A DNA stretch of 64,000 bases. Source: Clostridium saccharoperbutylacetonicum N1-4(HMT) (GTDB taxonomy: Bacteria; Bacillota; Clostridia; Clostridiales; Clostridiaceae). The notes below the pieces were generated by a model. The model was given only the letters and a program-made list of their open reading frames with translations, searched no databases and was not told the origin of the DNA. A program made the position numbers and the translations under genes. The stretch is taken from contig NC_020292.1 in the NCBI RefSeq assembly GCF_000340885.1, forward strand, positions 62,001-126,000, read 5' to 3'. This document shows positions 47,333 through 57,328 of this stretch, one piece after another; position 1 is the first letter of the stretch; every line of letters begins with the position of its first letter.

Positions 47333-47428
47333 AGGATTATGTTGTTAATTTTTATGCGTGAAGTTTTTTATTTAGTAGAAGGTGAGGGGAGAGGATCAAA
47401 TTTTTTTAAGAAAATTAATATGTAAATA

Positions 47429-47470
47429 AAAACATACAGCTATGTTATTGATTAACTAGCTGTATGTTTT
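47429..47470 (-). terminator. hairpin downstream of the 47557 gene
   Basis: AAAACATACAGCTA and TAGCTGTATGTTTT form a 14-bp stem with a 14-base loop, about 90 bases after the stop of the minus-strand 47557 gene. The A/T flanks would let it work on either strand. Confidence 0.55.
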
Positions 47471-47556
47471 TTGATTCATATTATATTATATAATCAATTA
47501 TTTGTATTTCTATTATAGTTATACTATTCTAACTAACTTTAAACACTATCTATTGA

Positions 47557-48210
47557 TTACCAATTCATAATTCTCCAATCAGTTGAATTTTTGATTTCTC
47601 CAACTAAATTACCATTAGAATCATACTCTGGTATATATTTTGCCCTAGTAAAGACTTTAGAATTAGCTGTAAAAGGCTTACCATTTCTATCAAATATTTT
47701 TCCTTTATCATTTATACAAGGAATTTTGTCATTCTCTTTAGTAACATCATTATAAAGATATAAGTAATCATTATTATAAGTAGAATTTGCGCTAGCAAAA
47801 CCGCTTTTTACATCTATATAATATAGTTGGCCATCAATAATAAGTGGTCCATCTATACAGTGTCCATCTTTATCAGCAAACATCCAAACATCAGAAAAAT
47901 AATTTGATTCAGTATCTCTTATAAAACCAGTTGCCATTTTTCCTGAAGCATAAAAGTAATAAGTGTATTTACTACCTGGCATTTCCCAGTTTTGTCTATT
48001 ATCAGCCATTTGACCATATTTACCGAAATAATACCATGCGTTATTATAATAAAGCCATTCATTTGTTGCATAACTTCCATCATCTTTTAAATACTTCCAA
48101 TAACGATCATATGAAGGTCCACTTTGTTCCCAGATTCCTGCAAAAACTGTAGTAGAACTTGTACACACCATTAATCCAAGCAATATACACCCTATAATTC
48201 TTTTTTTCAT
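47557..48210 (-). CDS. secreted cell-wall-repeat protein
   Basis: I chose the ATG at 48210 (AGGGAG nine bases upstream) over an in-frame ATG at 48219 that touches that site. The 217-residue product has a signal peptide (MKKRIIGCILLGLMVC, then TSSTTVFA). Choline-binding-type repeats follow (WKYLKDDGSYATNEWLYYNN then AWYYFG; YTYYFYASGKMATGF; QLYYIDVKSGFA). No catalytic domain is present. It is probably bound to the cell surface; in a phage setting it could alter adsorption by other phages. It is flanked by hairpins on both sides, so it is its own unit. Confidence 0.65.
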   Translation of the reverse strand: MKKRIIGCILLGLMVCTSSTTVFAGIWEQSGPSYDRYWKYLKDDGSYATNEWLYYNNAWYYFGKYGQMADNRQNWEMPGSKYTYYFYASGKMATGFIRDTESNYFSDVWMFADKDGHCIDGPLIIDGQLYYIDVKSGFASANSTYNNDYLYLYNDVTKENDKIPCINDKGKIFDRNGKPFTANSKVFTRAKYIPEYDSNGNLVGEIKNSTDWRIMNW

Positions 48211-48237
48211 CCCTATCATCTCCCTAAAAATATTAAA

Positions 48238-48271
48238 TTCTTTGCAATAGCGTCTCTTCTATTGCAAAGAA
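48238..48271 (-). terminator. 13-bp hairpin after the 48284 gene
   Basis: TTCTTTGCAATAG and CTATTGCAAAGAA are perfect 13-bp arms with an eight-base loop, followed on the minus strand by an A/T-rich stretch with TTTTT. It separates the tail-fibre gene from the secreted protein gene. Confidence 0.6.
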
Positions 48272-48283
48272 CAATTGAAGAAA

Positions 48284-51244
48284 CTAATCTAATGTTTCCG
48301 TATGAGTGCTATTATACCAATCATAAAGCTTTTTAAAATCTATTGAAAAAGTATTAGCAGGAATCTCTTTACCATTTGCATCTAATTTCGTATCATCTCT
48401 ACCATCTATTGCAAAAGTTATTCTATTAAAATTAAAATTGCACCTAAGAGGTAAGTATTTGCCATCTACCTTCTCTTCTGCTATAAGTGCTATAGCCCAA
48501 TCTGCATCTCTATCTTCTCCATTTTTTCTTTGAACCCCTAGCCCTACACTTGTCTTATTAGTTGCACCATATAAATATCCACCATGTTTTGCATCAGAAG
48601 CAGTACTATAGAATTTTACTCCACAGAAAGTTTCTCCTCCTCCATCTTTATTTTTTTCCTCAAATCCTTTAGGTGCTCCATTTTTTAATGCCTTCCCATC
48701 ATATTGAATCCACAAAGACCCATTCATAGTATCTCCAGTTTTCTTTACGAAATTACCTAATGCTGCATTTAATGCCTTAACTAAATCTTCAAGCAATCCC
48801 TTTATTTTTTTCAATACCTCCCATACATCTCCAATGTCTGTCCATATTTTCTCAACTTCATCATTTACTGCAGCCAATAAATCGTTTATTTGATCTTGAA
48901 TATTTCCCCGAATACCTTTCAAGCTATTTAGTTCTGTTATTGTAATACCACTTTCTTCAACGCAAGAAGTGCCTATAGAACTTTTACAATTTTCTATTGT
49001 TCTATTTTCAGGAACACCTGTTACAAGAACCCTTGAACCTTTTCTTCTTGGCGCTTCTCCTGTGTCTGGATTTATATCTGTTGGCTCACAATGCCTTACC
49101 ATATTATCATCAGCAGCATAAACTTTTCCTTCTTTATCTGTAAGCATTACTTTATTTGCATTATCCATACCTTGATCAATTGCTACATAATTCTTAAAGT
49201 TCTTCCAGATTTGATCTGCTTCTAAGGTAAGTTCCCAAATTCTTCTTTCATAGTCATAATGCCTGTGTCGAACACTTGCATATCTATTATCATATATAGA
49301 TTTTGGTCTTATATAACGTGTTGCAGCTGGCATTTCTCCTGTTGGTACACATTCATTAAAATTATACATAAGGCATGCACTTGACATATATGGCTGAATT
49401 CTTATTTCTGTTTTTTCATCTATTGCCATATATAATTCAAATATATGAGTTACTACTTGAAGCCCATCTAGTGGTTCCACTATTGTATTTACATGATATA
49501 ATCTCATAATATCAATATAAGTTTGATATTTATCCCCTTGATCTGCATCATTATTCTTTGGGAATGGCTTTCTCATTCTCTTTGTTTCATTATATGGCTC
49601 AGCTTCTTGAATAGTTTTTGGTAACTCTTGGTAATTACCACGAATTTTAGTTTCTAGATCTATTCTTGATAATGGACCAGTATGCACATCTGTAATCGCT
49701 TCAACATCTTCGTCTCTATATTCCAAGTGAGGAATAGGATCATCTTTAAAATCATGTCTTCTTTCACTTCCTTGTTCAATAAGAGGGTCTAACTGACTTA
49801 ACTCAGTAAAATTGAAGTTTGCATTACTAGAATCTTTATCTGAAGACTTTCCGCCCTCACCATCAGATGAGCTCGAACCTCCTGGTCCTGAACCTCCACT
49901 TGGATCCGAATCTCCATCTGCCATAGCAAGACCTAATTCCTTCAAACGTGCAAGTTCACTTTCTAAAGCTAGTTTATAATCATTTCCATAAGCTAACTTT
50001 AGTTCTCTTAACCTTTTAGCTTTTTCCACATCAGGTTTTGTAAAATACAAGTTTGCCATTGCACTTTTAGTACCACCAGATAATTCATTTGTAACATCAT
50101 TTTGATAATTTTTTGTTCCTGTATTACCGCTATAACTCCAGCTATATTGCGGGAAATTAGGATAGCTTGCAGAATATCCATCAATAACTGCACCCGAAGC
50201 ATCTTTATCTCCATTTTCATCATCTGTATCCCAATTTCTTTTATCATCCTTGGTATAGCCTTTGTTTAAATTAGAGTCCATATCCTCATAACTAGGAGTA
50301 GTATAGACATCTTTTTCTGATAAAAATGGCAAGGTTTCATCATGTAAACTTACATAAAAATATTTTCTTATACCATTCCAAGCATCATTCATTGTAGTAT
50401 CTTTTGTATATAATGGATCTTCAAATAATCCAACATGGAAATCAAAAGTTGTTGCATTATCATTTTTAAGTAAAGTAACGCAGCCCCTTAAAGCTCCATT
50501 ATACACACCTTCTGTTAAAAGGTTAGTTGTATGAAATACATCTGGGTCGTATTCGTCTAAGAATTGTGGGGTATTTGCCTTAAATTGATCTCTTATATCA
50601 AGTGTTGCAAGAGCTTGATTTAAAGAATTTATATTTTTTGCAGGAATAGTTACATTTCCTCCTGGAACTACAACATCTTTAGGATCTACTCCAAAGACAC
50701 CATTTCCACTATATTCAAATACGCCTCCATAAGCTGGTTTTCCCTCATGAGTATAGTCTAAATCTGATCTATTACCCATAATTCTTCTTGTAGTAAAGGT
50801 AGCTATTTTTACCCAATTCTTTTCATCAGTTGTTTTAGGATCTTTATTAACTTGATGAAGAAAATGATGATAACCATACCTATCTTTAAATTCAGTAGCA
50901 TGTCTACCATCAAGTAAATCTGCATTTAGTCCTGAATTTGGACCATCATTTGTTTCGTTCCATATTTTATAATCATTAAAAGTAATGGCAGGAACTGCGC
51001 CACTATCATCTGCTGTACATACAAAGTTTAGCAAATGTCTATCAATAGCAAAATTACCCTGAGCCTCAGTTGCTTTAAACCTTAAAGTAAAATTAGCATC
51101 CTCTCCATCTGACTCTTGAATATCTCCTCCAAATTTAATAGCCATTAAAGCTCCGCTATTATCAAAACTATCGCGTAGCAATAAATTATTTGTAAGTACC
51201 TTTGATGTTTGTTCTTCTTGTAATATAGTGCTGTTATCAGCCAC
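48284..51244 (-). CDS. large tail-fibre protein on the opposite strand
   Basis: I chose GTG 51244, with AGAAGGTG six bases upstream; the in-frame GTG at 51253 is part of that site. The 986-residue product contains the fibre phrases IWNETNDGPNSGLNADLLDG (about residue 90) and KKTGDTMNGSLWI (about 845), both typical of T4-like fibre repeats. A Gly/Ser/Asp linker runs at about 430-460, and a coiled coil precedes the second phrase. The C-terminal 130 residues may be the receptor-binding tip. Its minus orientation separates it from the main tail operon; it may be regulated separately. Confidence 0.7.
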   Translation of the reverse strand: MADNSTILQEEQTSKVLTNNLLLRDSFDNSGALMAIKFGGDIQESDGEDANFTLRFKATEAQGNFAIDRHLLNFVCTADDSGAVPAITFNDYKIWNETNDGPNSGLNADLLDGRHATEFKDRYGYHHFLHQVNKDPKTTDEKNWVKIATFTTRRIMGNRSDLDYTHEGKPAYGGVFEYSGNGVFGVDPKDVVVPGGNVTIPAKNINSLNQALATLDIRDQFKANTPQFLDEYDPDVFHTTNLLTEGVYNGALRGCVTLLKNDNATTFDFHVGLFEDPLYTKDTTMNDAWNGIRKYFYVSLHDETLPFLSEKDVYTTPSYEDMDSNLNKGYTKDDKRNWDTDDENGDKDASGAVIDGYSASYPNFPQYSWSYSGNTGTKNYQNDVTNELSGGTKSAMANLYFTKPDVEKAKRLRELKLAYGNDYKLALESELARLKELGLAMADGDSDPSGGSGPGGSSSSDGEGGKSSDKDSSNANFNFTELSQLDPLIEQGSERRHDFKDDPIPHLEYRDEDVEAITDVHTGPLSRIDLETKIRGNYQELPKTIQEAEPYNETKRMRKPFPKNNDADQGDKYQTYIDIMRLYHVNTIVEPLDGLQVVTHIFELYMAIDEKTEIRIQPYMSSACLMYNFNECVPTGEMPAATRYIRPKSIYDNRYASVRHRHYDYERRIWELTLEADQIWKNFKNYVAIDQGMDNANKVMLTDKEGKVYAADDNMVRHCEPTDINPDTGEAPRRKGSRVLVTGVPENRTIENCKSSIGTSCVEESGITITELNSLKGIRGNIQDQINDLLAAVNDEVEKIWTDIGDVWEVLKKIKGLLEDLVKALNAALGNFVKKTGDTMNGSLWIQYDGKALKNGAPKGFEEKNKDGGGETFCGVKFYSTASDAKHGGYLYGATNKTSVGLGVQRKNGEDRDADWAIALIAEEKVDGKYLPLRCNFNFNRITFAIDGRDDTKLDANGKEIPANTFSIDFKKLYDWYNSTHTETLD

Positions 51245-51361
51245 AATATTCACCTTCTATTAATTTTAGTAACTCTTCGTAATCAGACGAATCTGTTCCG
51301 CCCTGGAATTGTTATCTATTCATATGCTTTTTGCATACCTGTATTTTTATTATATTACATT

Positions 51362-51391
51362 TATATAGAATAATATAGTTATTTCTGTCAA
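51362..51391 (-). promoter_or_regulatory. possible promoter of the 48284 fibre gene
   Basis: On the minus strand a perfect TTGACA (51386-51391) is followed after 18 bases by TATATA (51362-51367), about 120 bases upstream of the GTG start. Confidence 0.5.
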
Positions 51392-51657
51392 ATTTTATAT
51401 TGAAAGTAATTTCTTCTATATAATTTAATTGATTTAATATATATACATATTTAGCTATATATATATTGAACTTTCTCTATAACGAAATAGAAATATTTTC
51501 AAATTTATATTTTTTCAAATCAGATTTATACTAGTTTTATTTAATTTTCAAATCCAAAAATTTGCCACAATCTATGCATAGTCGATTTCGAAAAAAAAAC
51601 CTCTTTATTTAATTTTTTATAATTCCGCTCAAACCATTGAAAAATACCATTTTTTTA

Positions 51658-51683
51658 TTTCGGGAAATTTACATTTCCCGAAA
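51658..51683. promoter_or_regulatory. GC-containing palindrome in AT-rich DNA
   Basis: TTTCGGGAAAT and ATTTCCCGAAA are perfect 11-bp arms with a TTAC loop. No T tract follows on either strand, so it is not a classical terminator. The half-sites CGGGAAAT/ATTTCCCG resemble those of the Bacillus Noc site but in the reverse arrangement. A DNA-binding site is possible. Confidence 0.4.
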
Positions 51684-52419
51684 ACACACTTTTTAGTAAC
51701 GCTATTTTTACCTGTTTCATCAAAATTCAAACTAGATTTATTTTACTCTTGAATACAATTCTTTCTCACAACAAATATATCCCTATATAATAATTCGGCT
51801 TTCACAATGTAATATTTTTTCCTTTTTTGTAAATAATATAGGGTGATAATTTTGTTTTTTTGAGATTTATAATATTAAATTAAATAAATAAATAAAATTA
51901 TTTGTTTAATTTGTTGAAATATGGAACAATTAACTATATTTTTTAAATTAACATATATTATAAAATAAAATAAGCATCACAAAACAATTTATTTTTTGGC
52001 TATTCTGTGATACTTATTTATATATTTAGCTGCTATATTTATAGAAAGAGAGATTATTAACATTATGTGCTTACTTAATAGGAGTTTAATGCGTTTAAAT
52101 TTATGGATAGAATACATAATTAAATATTAGCAGCATAAATTCAATTTTTGTGGGAGATGAAAGCCAAAGAACATATTATTAATACATTTACTTTAGCTTT
52201 CAAGGTATATTATAGATAACGAATAAAAATGGATGAGATTCAACGTTTCTATAGAGTTTAAAATTGAAAAACTATATGTCGAAATCGACTTTAAACTTCA
52301 AAAACTTCATCATCTATACTTATAGGGATACGGTGCCCGTTAATGGGCTTTATGGTGTATTGCATATTTATTATAACACTTATATTTTTGTATTACAATA
52401 ACATTTTATATATTTTTTT

Positions 52420-52896
52420 CTAATTTTTCTTATTATTGTATGTTTCCATCATTGTCTTTATAATATTTATGCTTTGTTTCTTTTCCAATATGGATTTAAG
52501 TACCTGATCCATAAATGTCGTTCTGAAAATATAATATTTTACTAAAGTATATAAATCAGAGGAATATCCATTAATAATATTATTAGAAATATAACTTTTA
52601 ACTAACCCTTTTATATCATTCTCTGTAACCTTATACCCTAAGTTTTGTTGCTGATGCTTAATTATAGAAAAGTATTCAATTTCTGCATTCCTTAAATCCA
52701 TATTAGCAAGCTCCAGCTTTCGTTTAAAATTTGAATAATCAAAGCTTGCTTCTGTGTGAAGGTTGTCCAGCCTGCTTACAATTCCCATAACTTCAATTGG
52801 TGTTGGCTTTAATGGAATGACTATGGAATTAATTTTTAAAAGATATTCATTTTCTTTATCTTCCCATTCTTTATTTGTATAAGTTGACTGAATCAT
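52420..52896 (-). CDS. small helical protein of the replication operon, unknown
   Basis: A 158-residue product with ATGGAGGAC upstream. It is largely alpha-helical (SNFKRKLELANMDLRNAEIE; IKGLVKSYISNNIINGYSSD), has no cysteines or membrane segments and ends in NNKKN. It is the last gene of the operon running from 58240 down to 52420 and lies 12 bases after the preceding stop. Recombination- or replication-accessory function is only suggested by context. Confidence 0.5.
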   Translation of the reverse strand: MIQSTYTNKEWEDKENEYLLKINSIVIPLKPTPIEVMGIVSRLDNLHTEASFDYSNFKRKLELANMDLRNAEIEYFSIIKHQQQNLGYKVTENDIKGLVKSYISNNIINGYSSDLYTLVKYYIFRTTFMDQVLKSILEKKQSINIIKTMMETYNNKKN

Positions 52897-52908
52897 AATA
52901 GTCCTCCA

Positions 52909-53439
52909 TTAACTTATATTACCCATTTTATTTTCTAAAGCAGCATATTCCATTAGAAGCTTAAATTTATCATTAACATATTTATATTCTGGTGTGTCTT
53001 TTTTATTGAAATCACTTATTCCAGAAACTAATATTTCTAATTCTTTCTCAGATAAAGCTGGTCCAGAGCAATTATCAAATCCAAGATATATAATTTTTCT
53101 CGGTTTAATTATTTGAATTTCCTTTTCAAGTAACTTATTATTTATCATGTCATCATTTGTCTTTTCATAAAGCGTTAAGTATATATCATAAAAATCTGCA
53201 CCATTTCTATCGTAAAATTCCTTTATTCTTTCTTCTATAATACTGAGTTTAGATTCATTCAAGTTAATAGCAATTATTGTATCAGCTGCATAATTGCCAA
53301 ATAATGAATCCTTGAGTATAAAATTCTTCCTTACAACATCAAAAATCTTTTGTATAATTTCACCATTAGCAAAATATTTATCTTCAATTCCTTTATTCAC
53401 AATATGTAAAGAATTGAAATTTTCCTCGTTGTTCTTCAT
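52909..53439 (-). CDS. protein of the replication operon, unknown
   Basis: A 176-residue product with AAGAAAGGAAT upstream. The central string LEKEIQIIKPRKIIYLGFDN resembles the 'E-x-x-I-x-x-P-x-x-I-x-x-L-G' strand of uracil-DNA-glycosylase-fold proteins. The catalytic motifs of that fold are not evident, so I do not assign it. The C-terminal third is helical and acidic. Co-transcription with the polymerase gene suggests a DNA-metabolism accessory role. Confidence 0.5.
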   Translation of the reverse strand: MKNNEENFNSLHIVNKGIEDKYFANGEIIQKIFDVVRKNFILKDSLFGNYAADTIIAINLNESKLSIIEERIKEFYDRNGADFYDIYLTLYEKTNDDMINNKLLEKEIQIIKPRKIIYLGFDNCSGPALSEKELEILVSGISDFNKKDTPEYKYVNDKFKLLMEYAALENKMGNIS

Positions 53440-53499
53440 TATTACATCTATTCCTTTCTTAAAGCAAAAAATATCCCAAATTTTCGTTTTAGAGAAGTT

Positions 53500-53766
53500 T
53501 TACAAATGCTTTATATAATCAGCAATTAGATCCAAAGACTCCTCATCTATTTTTTTATCTGATTTCATCTTTTCTATTAAAATTAATAAATTGAAAATAT
53601 CTTTTTTGTTTATATCAAAACTATTTATCATAAAATCTTGCTGCTCTTTTGTAATTTTAATTGTTTCAAGAAAATCATATATTATTACTTGAACAGGATC
53701 ATTATAGCCCTCTCCAACAAGATATTTAAAATAATAGGCCACTGCACTTTTAAAATAATCCTTCAT
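53500..53766 (-). CDS. small acidic helical protein, unknown
   Basis: An 88-residue product with AGGAGAGG upstream, 48 bases after the DnaE gene. It is helical throughout (VQVIIYDFLETIKITKEQQD; LLILIEKMKSDKKIDEESLD) and has no recognised domain. Its place directly downstream of the polymerase suggests a partner or regulator, but nothing in the sequence proves this. Confidence 0.5.
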   Translation of the reverse strand: MKDYFKSAVAYYFKYLVGEGYNDPVQVIIYDFLETIKITKEQQDFMINSFDINKKDIFNLLILIEKMKSDKKIDEESLDLIADYIKHL

Positions 53767-53814
53767 TTTATAAAACCTCTCCTAAAATTTTATTTTATCA
53801 AAAGCTTCAGTTCC

Positions 53815-56800
53815 TCATGATCTTACGTCTCCTGAAGCATTATATCCCAAAGTTTCTAACTCCCATTGTAATTTTTTCTCTCTATTAAAGTTTTTTTCTT
53901 CTAATAACTCACTTTCTAATTCCTTCTTTTTATTTCTAAACTTTATAAAATCGTTAAATAATTTGTATCTGTTAAGTTCAAACCTATCAAAAGCTCCAGC
54001 TTTAATAAGTGCTGTCACATTTCTTTTAGAGAATGGATTTCTCACATTTATCACTATTTTTCCATTTTTATCACGCTTTCGTGTGACATTAGCATAGTTT
54101 TTACTAAGTTCTTTTCTTAAGGTACCATTATTTACATCATCTAAAGTCCTTTTTAAAAAATCATCAAAAGAAGTAAAAGGTCCATCAATTTTTATTAAAA
54201 CTCTAACTGAATCAAGTACAGTTTTTCCAATTTCTTTTATTCCAAGAAGACCAAACCTTATACTTTTATCTCCATTGTTTAAACCAACATTAAAATCTGC
54301 CTTAGATTCATTTATATCAGGAGGAAAAATTTTAATATGTCTCTGTTTAACCTCTCCTAAGGTTTTTGTAATCTCTTCTGTTTTTCCATCCATAGCATAA
54401 AAATTCATACATGCTGCTGCATATTCTGCTGGATAATATAAACTAAGCCAAGCTGTCTTATAGGCTAAAAATGCATAGGCATAAGAATGGGATTTATTAA
54501 AACAGTATGCTGCAGAAGTTTCTATATTTTTAAAAACCCTTAAAGCTTCTTCTTCCGAAAAACCAAGCCTTAATGCGCCAACGCAATACTTTGAAGGTTC
54601 CTTTGAAATTCCGCATACCTCTCCTTTTTCATTAAATAAGGACTGTTTTCCATAAACAAATTCATTTCTAATTTCTGCTATCCTTCCCTTATCCTTTTTG
54701 GCTATGGTCTTTCTTATTCTCAAGTCTGCATTTCCAAGACTGTAACCAGCCATAACTTGTCCAAGTTTTATAAGTTGTTCCTGATAAATCAAAACACCTT
54801 TCGTGTCTTTGCCTACAGAATCTATTAAATTATTTTCTATATCTCTTCCCATAACTGCAGCCTTATATTTATCAACCATTGATTTTCCATCAACACCTTT
54901 AGCTAAAGGCCCTGGGCGATTGCAGGCATTTACTGTACTGAGTCCATCTAAATCCGATACCTTAAAGTCTCTTATCATTTGTGTTGCCACATATTTAGAC
55001 ATTTGAAATATATTCTTTGTATTTCCATTCCTTAAAAAGCGGTAAACTTTTTCGTCATTTGTATCATCACTTTGAAACCATCTTCTTTCAAGTCCTATAG
55101 TCTTCATAGCTTCTTTTATAATGCTCAACGACTTTAATCCAAGAACATCAATCTTCAAGCCATGAAGATAATGAATTCCTTCCATATTAAATTGAGATAC
55201 CAATAAAACAGCAGATTCACTACCAACCATAAGAGGCATGTGCTTTTTTATTTTTTGAGATGAAATAACAACTCCTCCTGCGTGAATACTCACTTTGCTT
55301 ATTCCACCGCATAGCTTTTTTACAGCCCTTTCAAGCTTCCTGTCTCTAGCAAATAACTTTTGAAGCTTATCATAAATAATAGCTGCTTGATTAATTTCTC
55401 TTTGTGATAACTTGTTATGATTATAGGGATTTTTTTTAATATCTTCTAAGAGCTCATAGGTCACACTTTCCCCGCCTAAAAAATCTGGGATATTCCTTGT
55501 AATATCATTCTTAAATTTATTATCATAGCCATTGTTTCTTGCCAAAACTGCTTTGATTGCACTTTTTATTTTATACTTATTAAAAGCTGCAATCTGGCAG
55601 ACATATTCAATTCCATATTTGTTTTGAAAATATTCAATAGCCTCTTTCCTGTCTACACTAGATACATCTGTGTCTATATCTGGCTCATCCATTCTTTCAG
55701 GATTTAAAAACCTTTCAAAAATAAGATTATTTTTAACAGGATCAATATTTGTTATATCTAAACAGTAAGCAATTAAACTTCCAGTACAAGAACCTCTTCC
55801 TGGTCCTAAAAGAATATCATTATTTTTACAATATCGACACCAATCCCACAATATTAAAAAATAACTACTGTATCCCATAGATGTAATTATTGTATATTCA
55901 TAATTTAGTCTTTTAATATATTTTTTTATGGAGCTTGTCTTCTTTCCTAATAAAAATTTCTTTTTAAACCCTAAAAACATTTCCTTTTTTAAATAACTAT
56001 TAGGAGTATATCCCTTTGGACACTTAAAGGATGGCATAAGGCTTTTTGTACCCTTTGGAGTAATATCCACATTGCACTTATCAGCAATCTTTCCTGTATT
56101 TTCAACTGCTTCGAGGGGGATATCATTTCCTTTGCACCAGCTTATCATCTCTTCAGGAGTTCTCATATGGCTATTTACCTTAGAAACTTCCATATTATTT
56201 ATAGATTTTAAAATATCCTGATATTCTTTATCTTCTTTATAAATATAATGAGTGTCTCCCGTAATCACCAAAGGCAAACCAGTTTCCTTATGAATTTTTA
56301 ATAGAGCTCTATTTATGCACATTACTTCATCACAATCATCATAAGGCAATATTTCTAAGTAAAATTCATCAAAAATATTTTGAAAATATAAGGCTAAATC
56401 CTTTGCTTCTTCATATTGATCATTTATAATAAAATGCCCTATTTTGCTGTATAATCCACCACTTAAGGCTATAATCCCTCTTCCATGCTCCTCCAAATAA
56501 CCTTCCTCAGCTGATGGCATTTCATAAGAAGGAAGTTTTACTTTATGTATTCCTGCCTCTGTGGTTATTGCATACAAATTTTCTAACCCTTCCTCATTTG
56601 CTGCAAGAAGAACCAAATGATATATTTCTTCATATTTTAATTTTGCTATGTCAATGTAACTATCAATATGATAGATTTCATTTCCATAAATAGGCTTCAA
56701 TTTTTTACAAATATTATTCTCCACTTGTTCTATGCAGGCCTTATGATAATCTATTAATCCATACATATTTGAATTATCAGTTAAAGCAAAGGCCACTATT

Positions 56801-56916
56801 TCATGCTCTCCATTGGAATTATTATATTCATTAATAGCCTTAACATACTCTACTGGAGGAGTTAGAGAATCCTTTATTGAAAACTTAGTATGATTGTGAA
56901 GCAATGCGTATCTCAT
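53815..56916 (-). CDS. dnaE: DNA polymerase III alpha subunit (DnaE type)
   Basis: A 1033-residue product with GGAGAGG upstream. The N-terminus is a PHP domain (LHNHTKFS with His7/His9; YGNE with Glu80; GDTHYI with Asp221/His223). The polymerase core shows GPGRGSCTGS (371-380), PDIDTD (Asp413, Asp415) and KIDVLGLK (Asp590), matching the three catalytic aspartates of E. coli alpha. FNKSHSYAYAFLAYKTAWL marks the fingers. The C-terminal OB-fold and tau-binding parts of host DnaE are largely missing, so the protein is shorter than the usual 1150-1200. It probably replicates the element's own genome. Confidence 0.9.
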   Translation of the reverse strand: MRYALLHNHTKFSIKDSLTPPVEYVKAINEYNNSNGEHEIVAFALTDNSNMYGLIDYHKACIEQVENNICKKLKPIYGNEIYHIDSYIDIAKLKYEEIYHLVLLAANEEGLENLYAITTEAGIHKVKLPSYEMPSAEEGYLEEHGRGIIALSGGLYSKIGHFIINDQYEEAKDLALYFQNIFDEFYLEILPYDDCDEVMCINRALLKIHKETGLPLVITGDTHYIYKEDKEYQDILKSINNMEVSKVNSHMRTPEEMISWCKGNDIPLEAVENTGKIADKCNVDITPKGTKSLMPSFKCPKGYTPNSYLKKEMFLGFKKKFLLGKKTSSIKKYIKRLNYEYTIITSMGYSSYFLILWDWCRYCKNNDILLGPGRGSCTGSLIAYCLDITNIDPVKNNLIFERFLNPERMDEPDIDTDVSSVDRKEAIEYFQNKYGIEYVCQIAAFNKYKIKSAIKAVLARNNGYDNKFKNDITRNIPDFLGGESVTYELLEDIKKNPYNHNKLSQREINQAAIIYDKLQKLFARDRKLERAVKKLCGGISKVSIHAGGVVISSQKIKKHMPLMVGSESAVLLVSQFNMEGIHYLHGLKIDVLGLKSLSIIKEAMKTIGLERRWFQSDDTNDEKVYRFLRNGNTKNIFQMSKYVATQMIRDFKVSDLDGLSTVNACNRPGPLAKGVDGKSMVDKYKAAVMGRDIENNLIDSVGKDTKGVLIYQEQLIKLGQVMAGYSLGNADLRIRKTIAKKDKGRIAEIRNEFVYGKQSLFNEKGEVCGISKEPSKYCVGALRLGFSEEEALRVFKNIETSAAYCFNKSHSYAYAFLAYKTAWLSLYYPAEYAAACMNFYAMDGKTEEITKTLGEVKQRHIKIFPPDINESKADFNVGLNNGDKSIRFGLLGIKEIGKTVLDSVRVLIKIDGPFTSFDDFLKRTLDDVNNGTLRKELSKNYANVTRKRDKNGKIVINVRNPFSKRNVTALIKAGAFDRFELNRYKLFNDFIKFRNKKKELESELLEEKNFNREKKLQWELETLGYNASGDVRS

Positions 56917-56991
56917 GTCATCCTCTCCTAATAATAAATTAATCTAATTTTCTAACATAAAATAAATTCAATCCTCTAACATAAACTTAAT

Positions 56992-57276
56992 CTAATCTTC
57001 TAGTACACAAAGTATATCTCTTTCATTTAATATTATAAATTCATCATCTCCATTTTTTATTGGAGAACCTGAAAAGGTAGTATATGCAATTCTATCTCCT
57101 TCTTTAACCTGCATAGAAACTCTTTCACCATTTTCAAGAAGAGCCCCATCACCAACAGCTATAACTCTTCCAACATAAGTAGGTTCTTTATCCTTACCTG
57201 GAATTATGATTCCAGAAACAGTTTCCTCCCCTTGCTTTTCTTCCTTTACGATGCATCTTGCTCCAAAAACCTTCAT
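56992..57276 (-). CDS. groES: GroES-like co-chaperonin
   Basis: A 94-residue product, full GroES length, with GGAGGAAA upstream. It has the typical start (KVFGARCIVKEEK) and a mobile loop region with GIIIPG. It also has VGRVIAVGDGALLENGE, KEGDRIAYTTFSG and the end NERDILCVLED. It should cap host GroEL (or a phage GroEL elsewhere). There is no groEL gene next to it, unlike in bacteria, which recalls T4 gp31: folding of a phage capsid or polymerase. It sits between the zinc-ribbon gene and dnaE. Confidence 0.88.
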   Translation of the reverse strand: MKVFGARCIVKEEKQGEETVSGIIIPGKDKEPTYVGRVIAVGDGALLENGERVSMQVKEGDRIAYTTFSGSPIKNGDDEFIILNERDILCVLED

Positions 57277-57328
57277 TACTATTTCCTCCTTATAATTTTA
57301 AAATACTAATTTCTTATCCTTGCTAAAC

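Larger units (their letters stand above)
46860..47556. other. AT-rich non-coding stretch
   Basis: About 700 bases with no convincing gene; a 60-codon minus-strand frame at 47078-47260 has no ribosome-binding site and low-complexity composition. It holds short repeated AATATAAGAATA units (47220-47260), the inverted repeat at 47285 and a terminator hairpin at 47429. Confidence 0.55.
51245..52419. other. 1.2-kb non-coding region with palindromes
   Basis: No convincing gene on either strand; very AT-rich. It holds a possible promoter for the 48284 gene (51362-51391), a near-palindrome GTCGATTTCGAA at 51581, a stem TTTCGGGAAAT/ATTTCCCGAAA at 51658-51683, an interrupted hairpin at about 51969-52020 and the exact palindrome GTCGAAATCGAC at 52278. 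A control or replication region is possible; a small RNA cannot be excluded. Confidence 0.5.

Noticed and set aside
51658..51683. Intrinsic terminator
   Set aside because: The stem is good but lacks a T tract downstream on either strand; kept as a palindrome only.
51658..52289. Noc or ParB (parS) site
   Set aside because: CGGGAAAT/ATTTCCCG half-sites are in the reverse arrangement to the Noc site, and no TGTTTCACGTGAAACA-like sequence was found.
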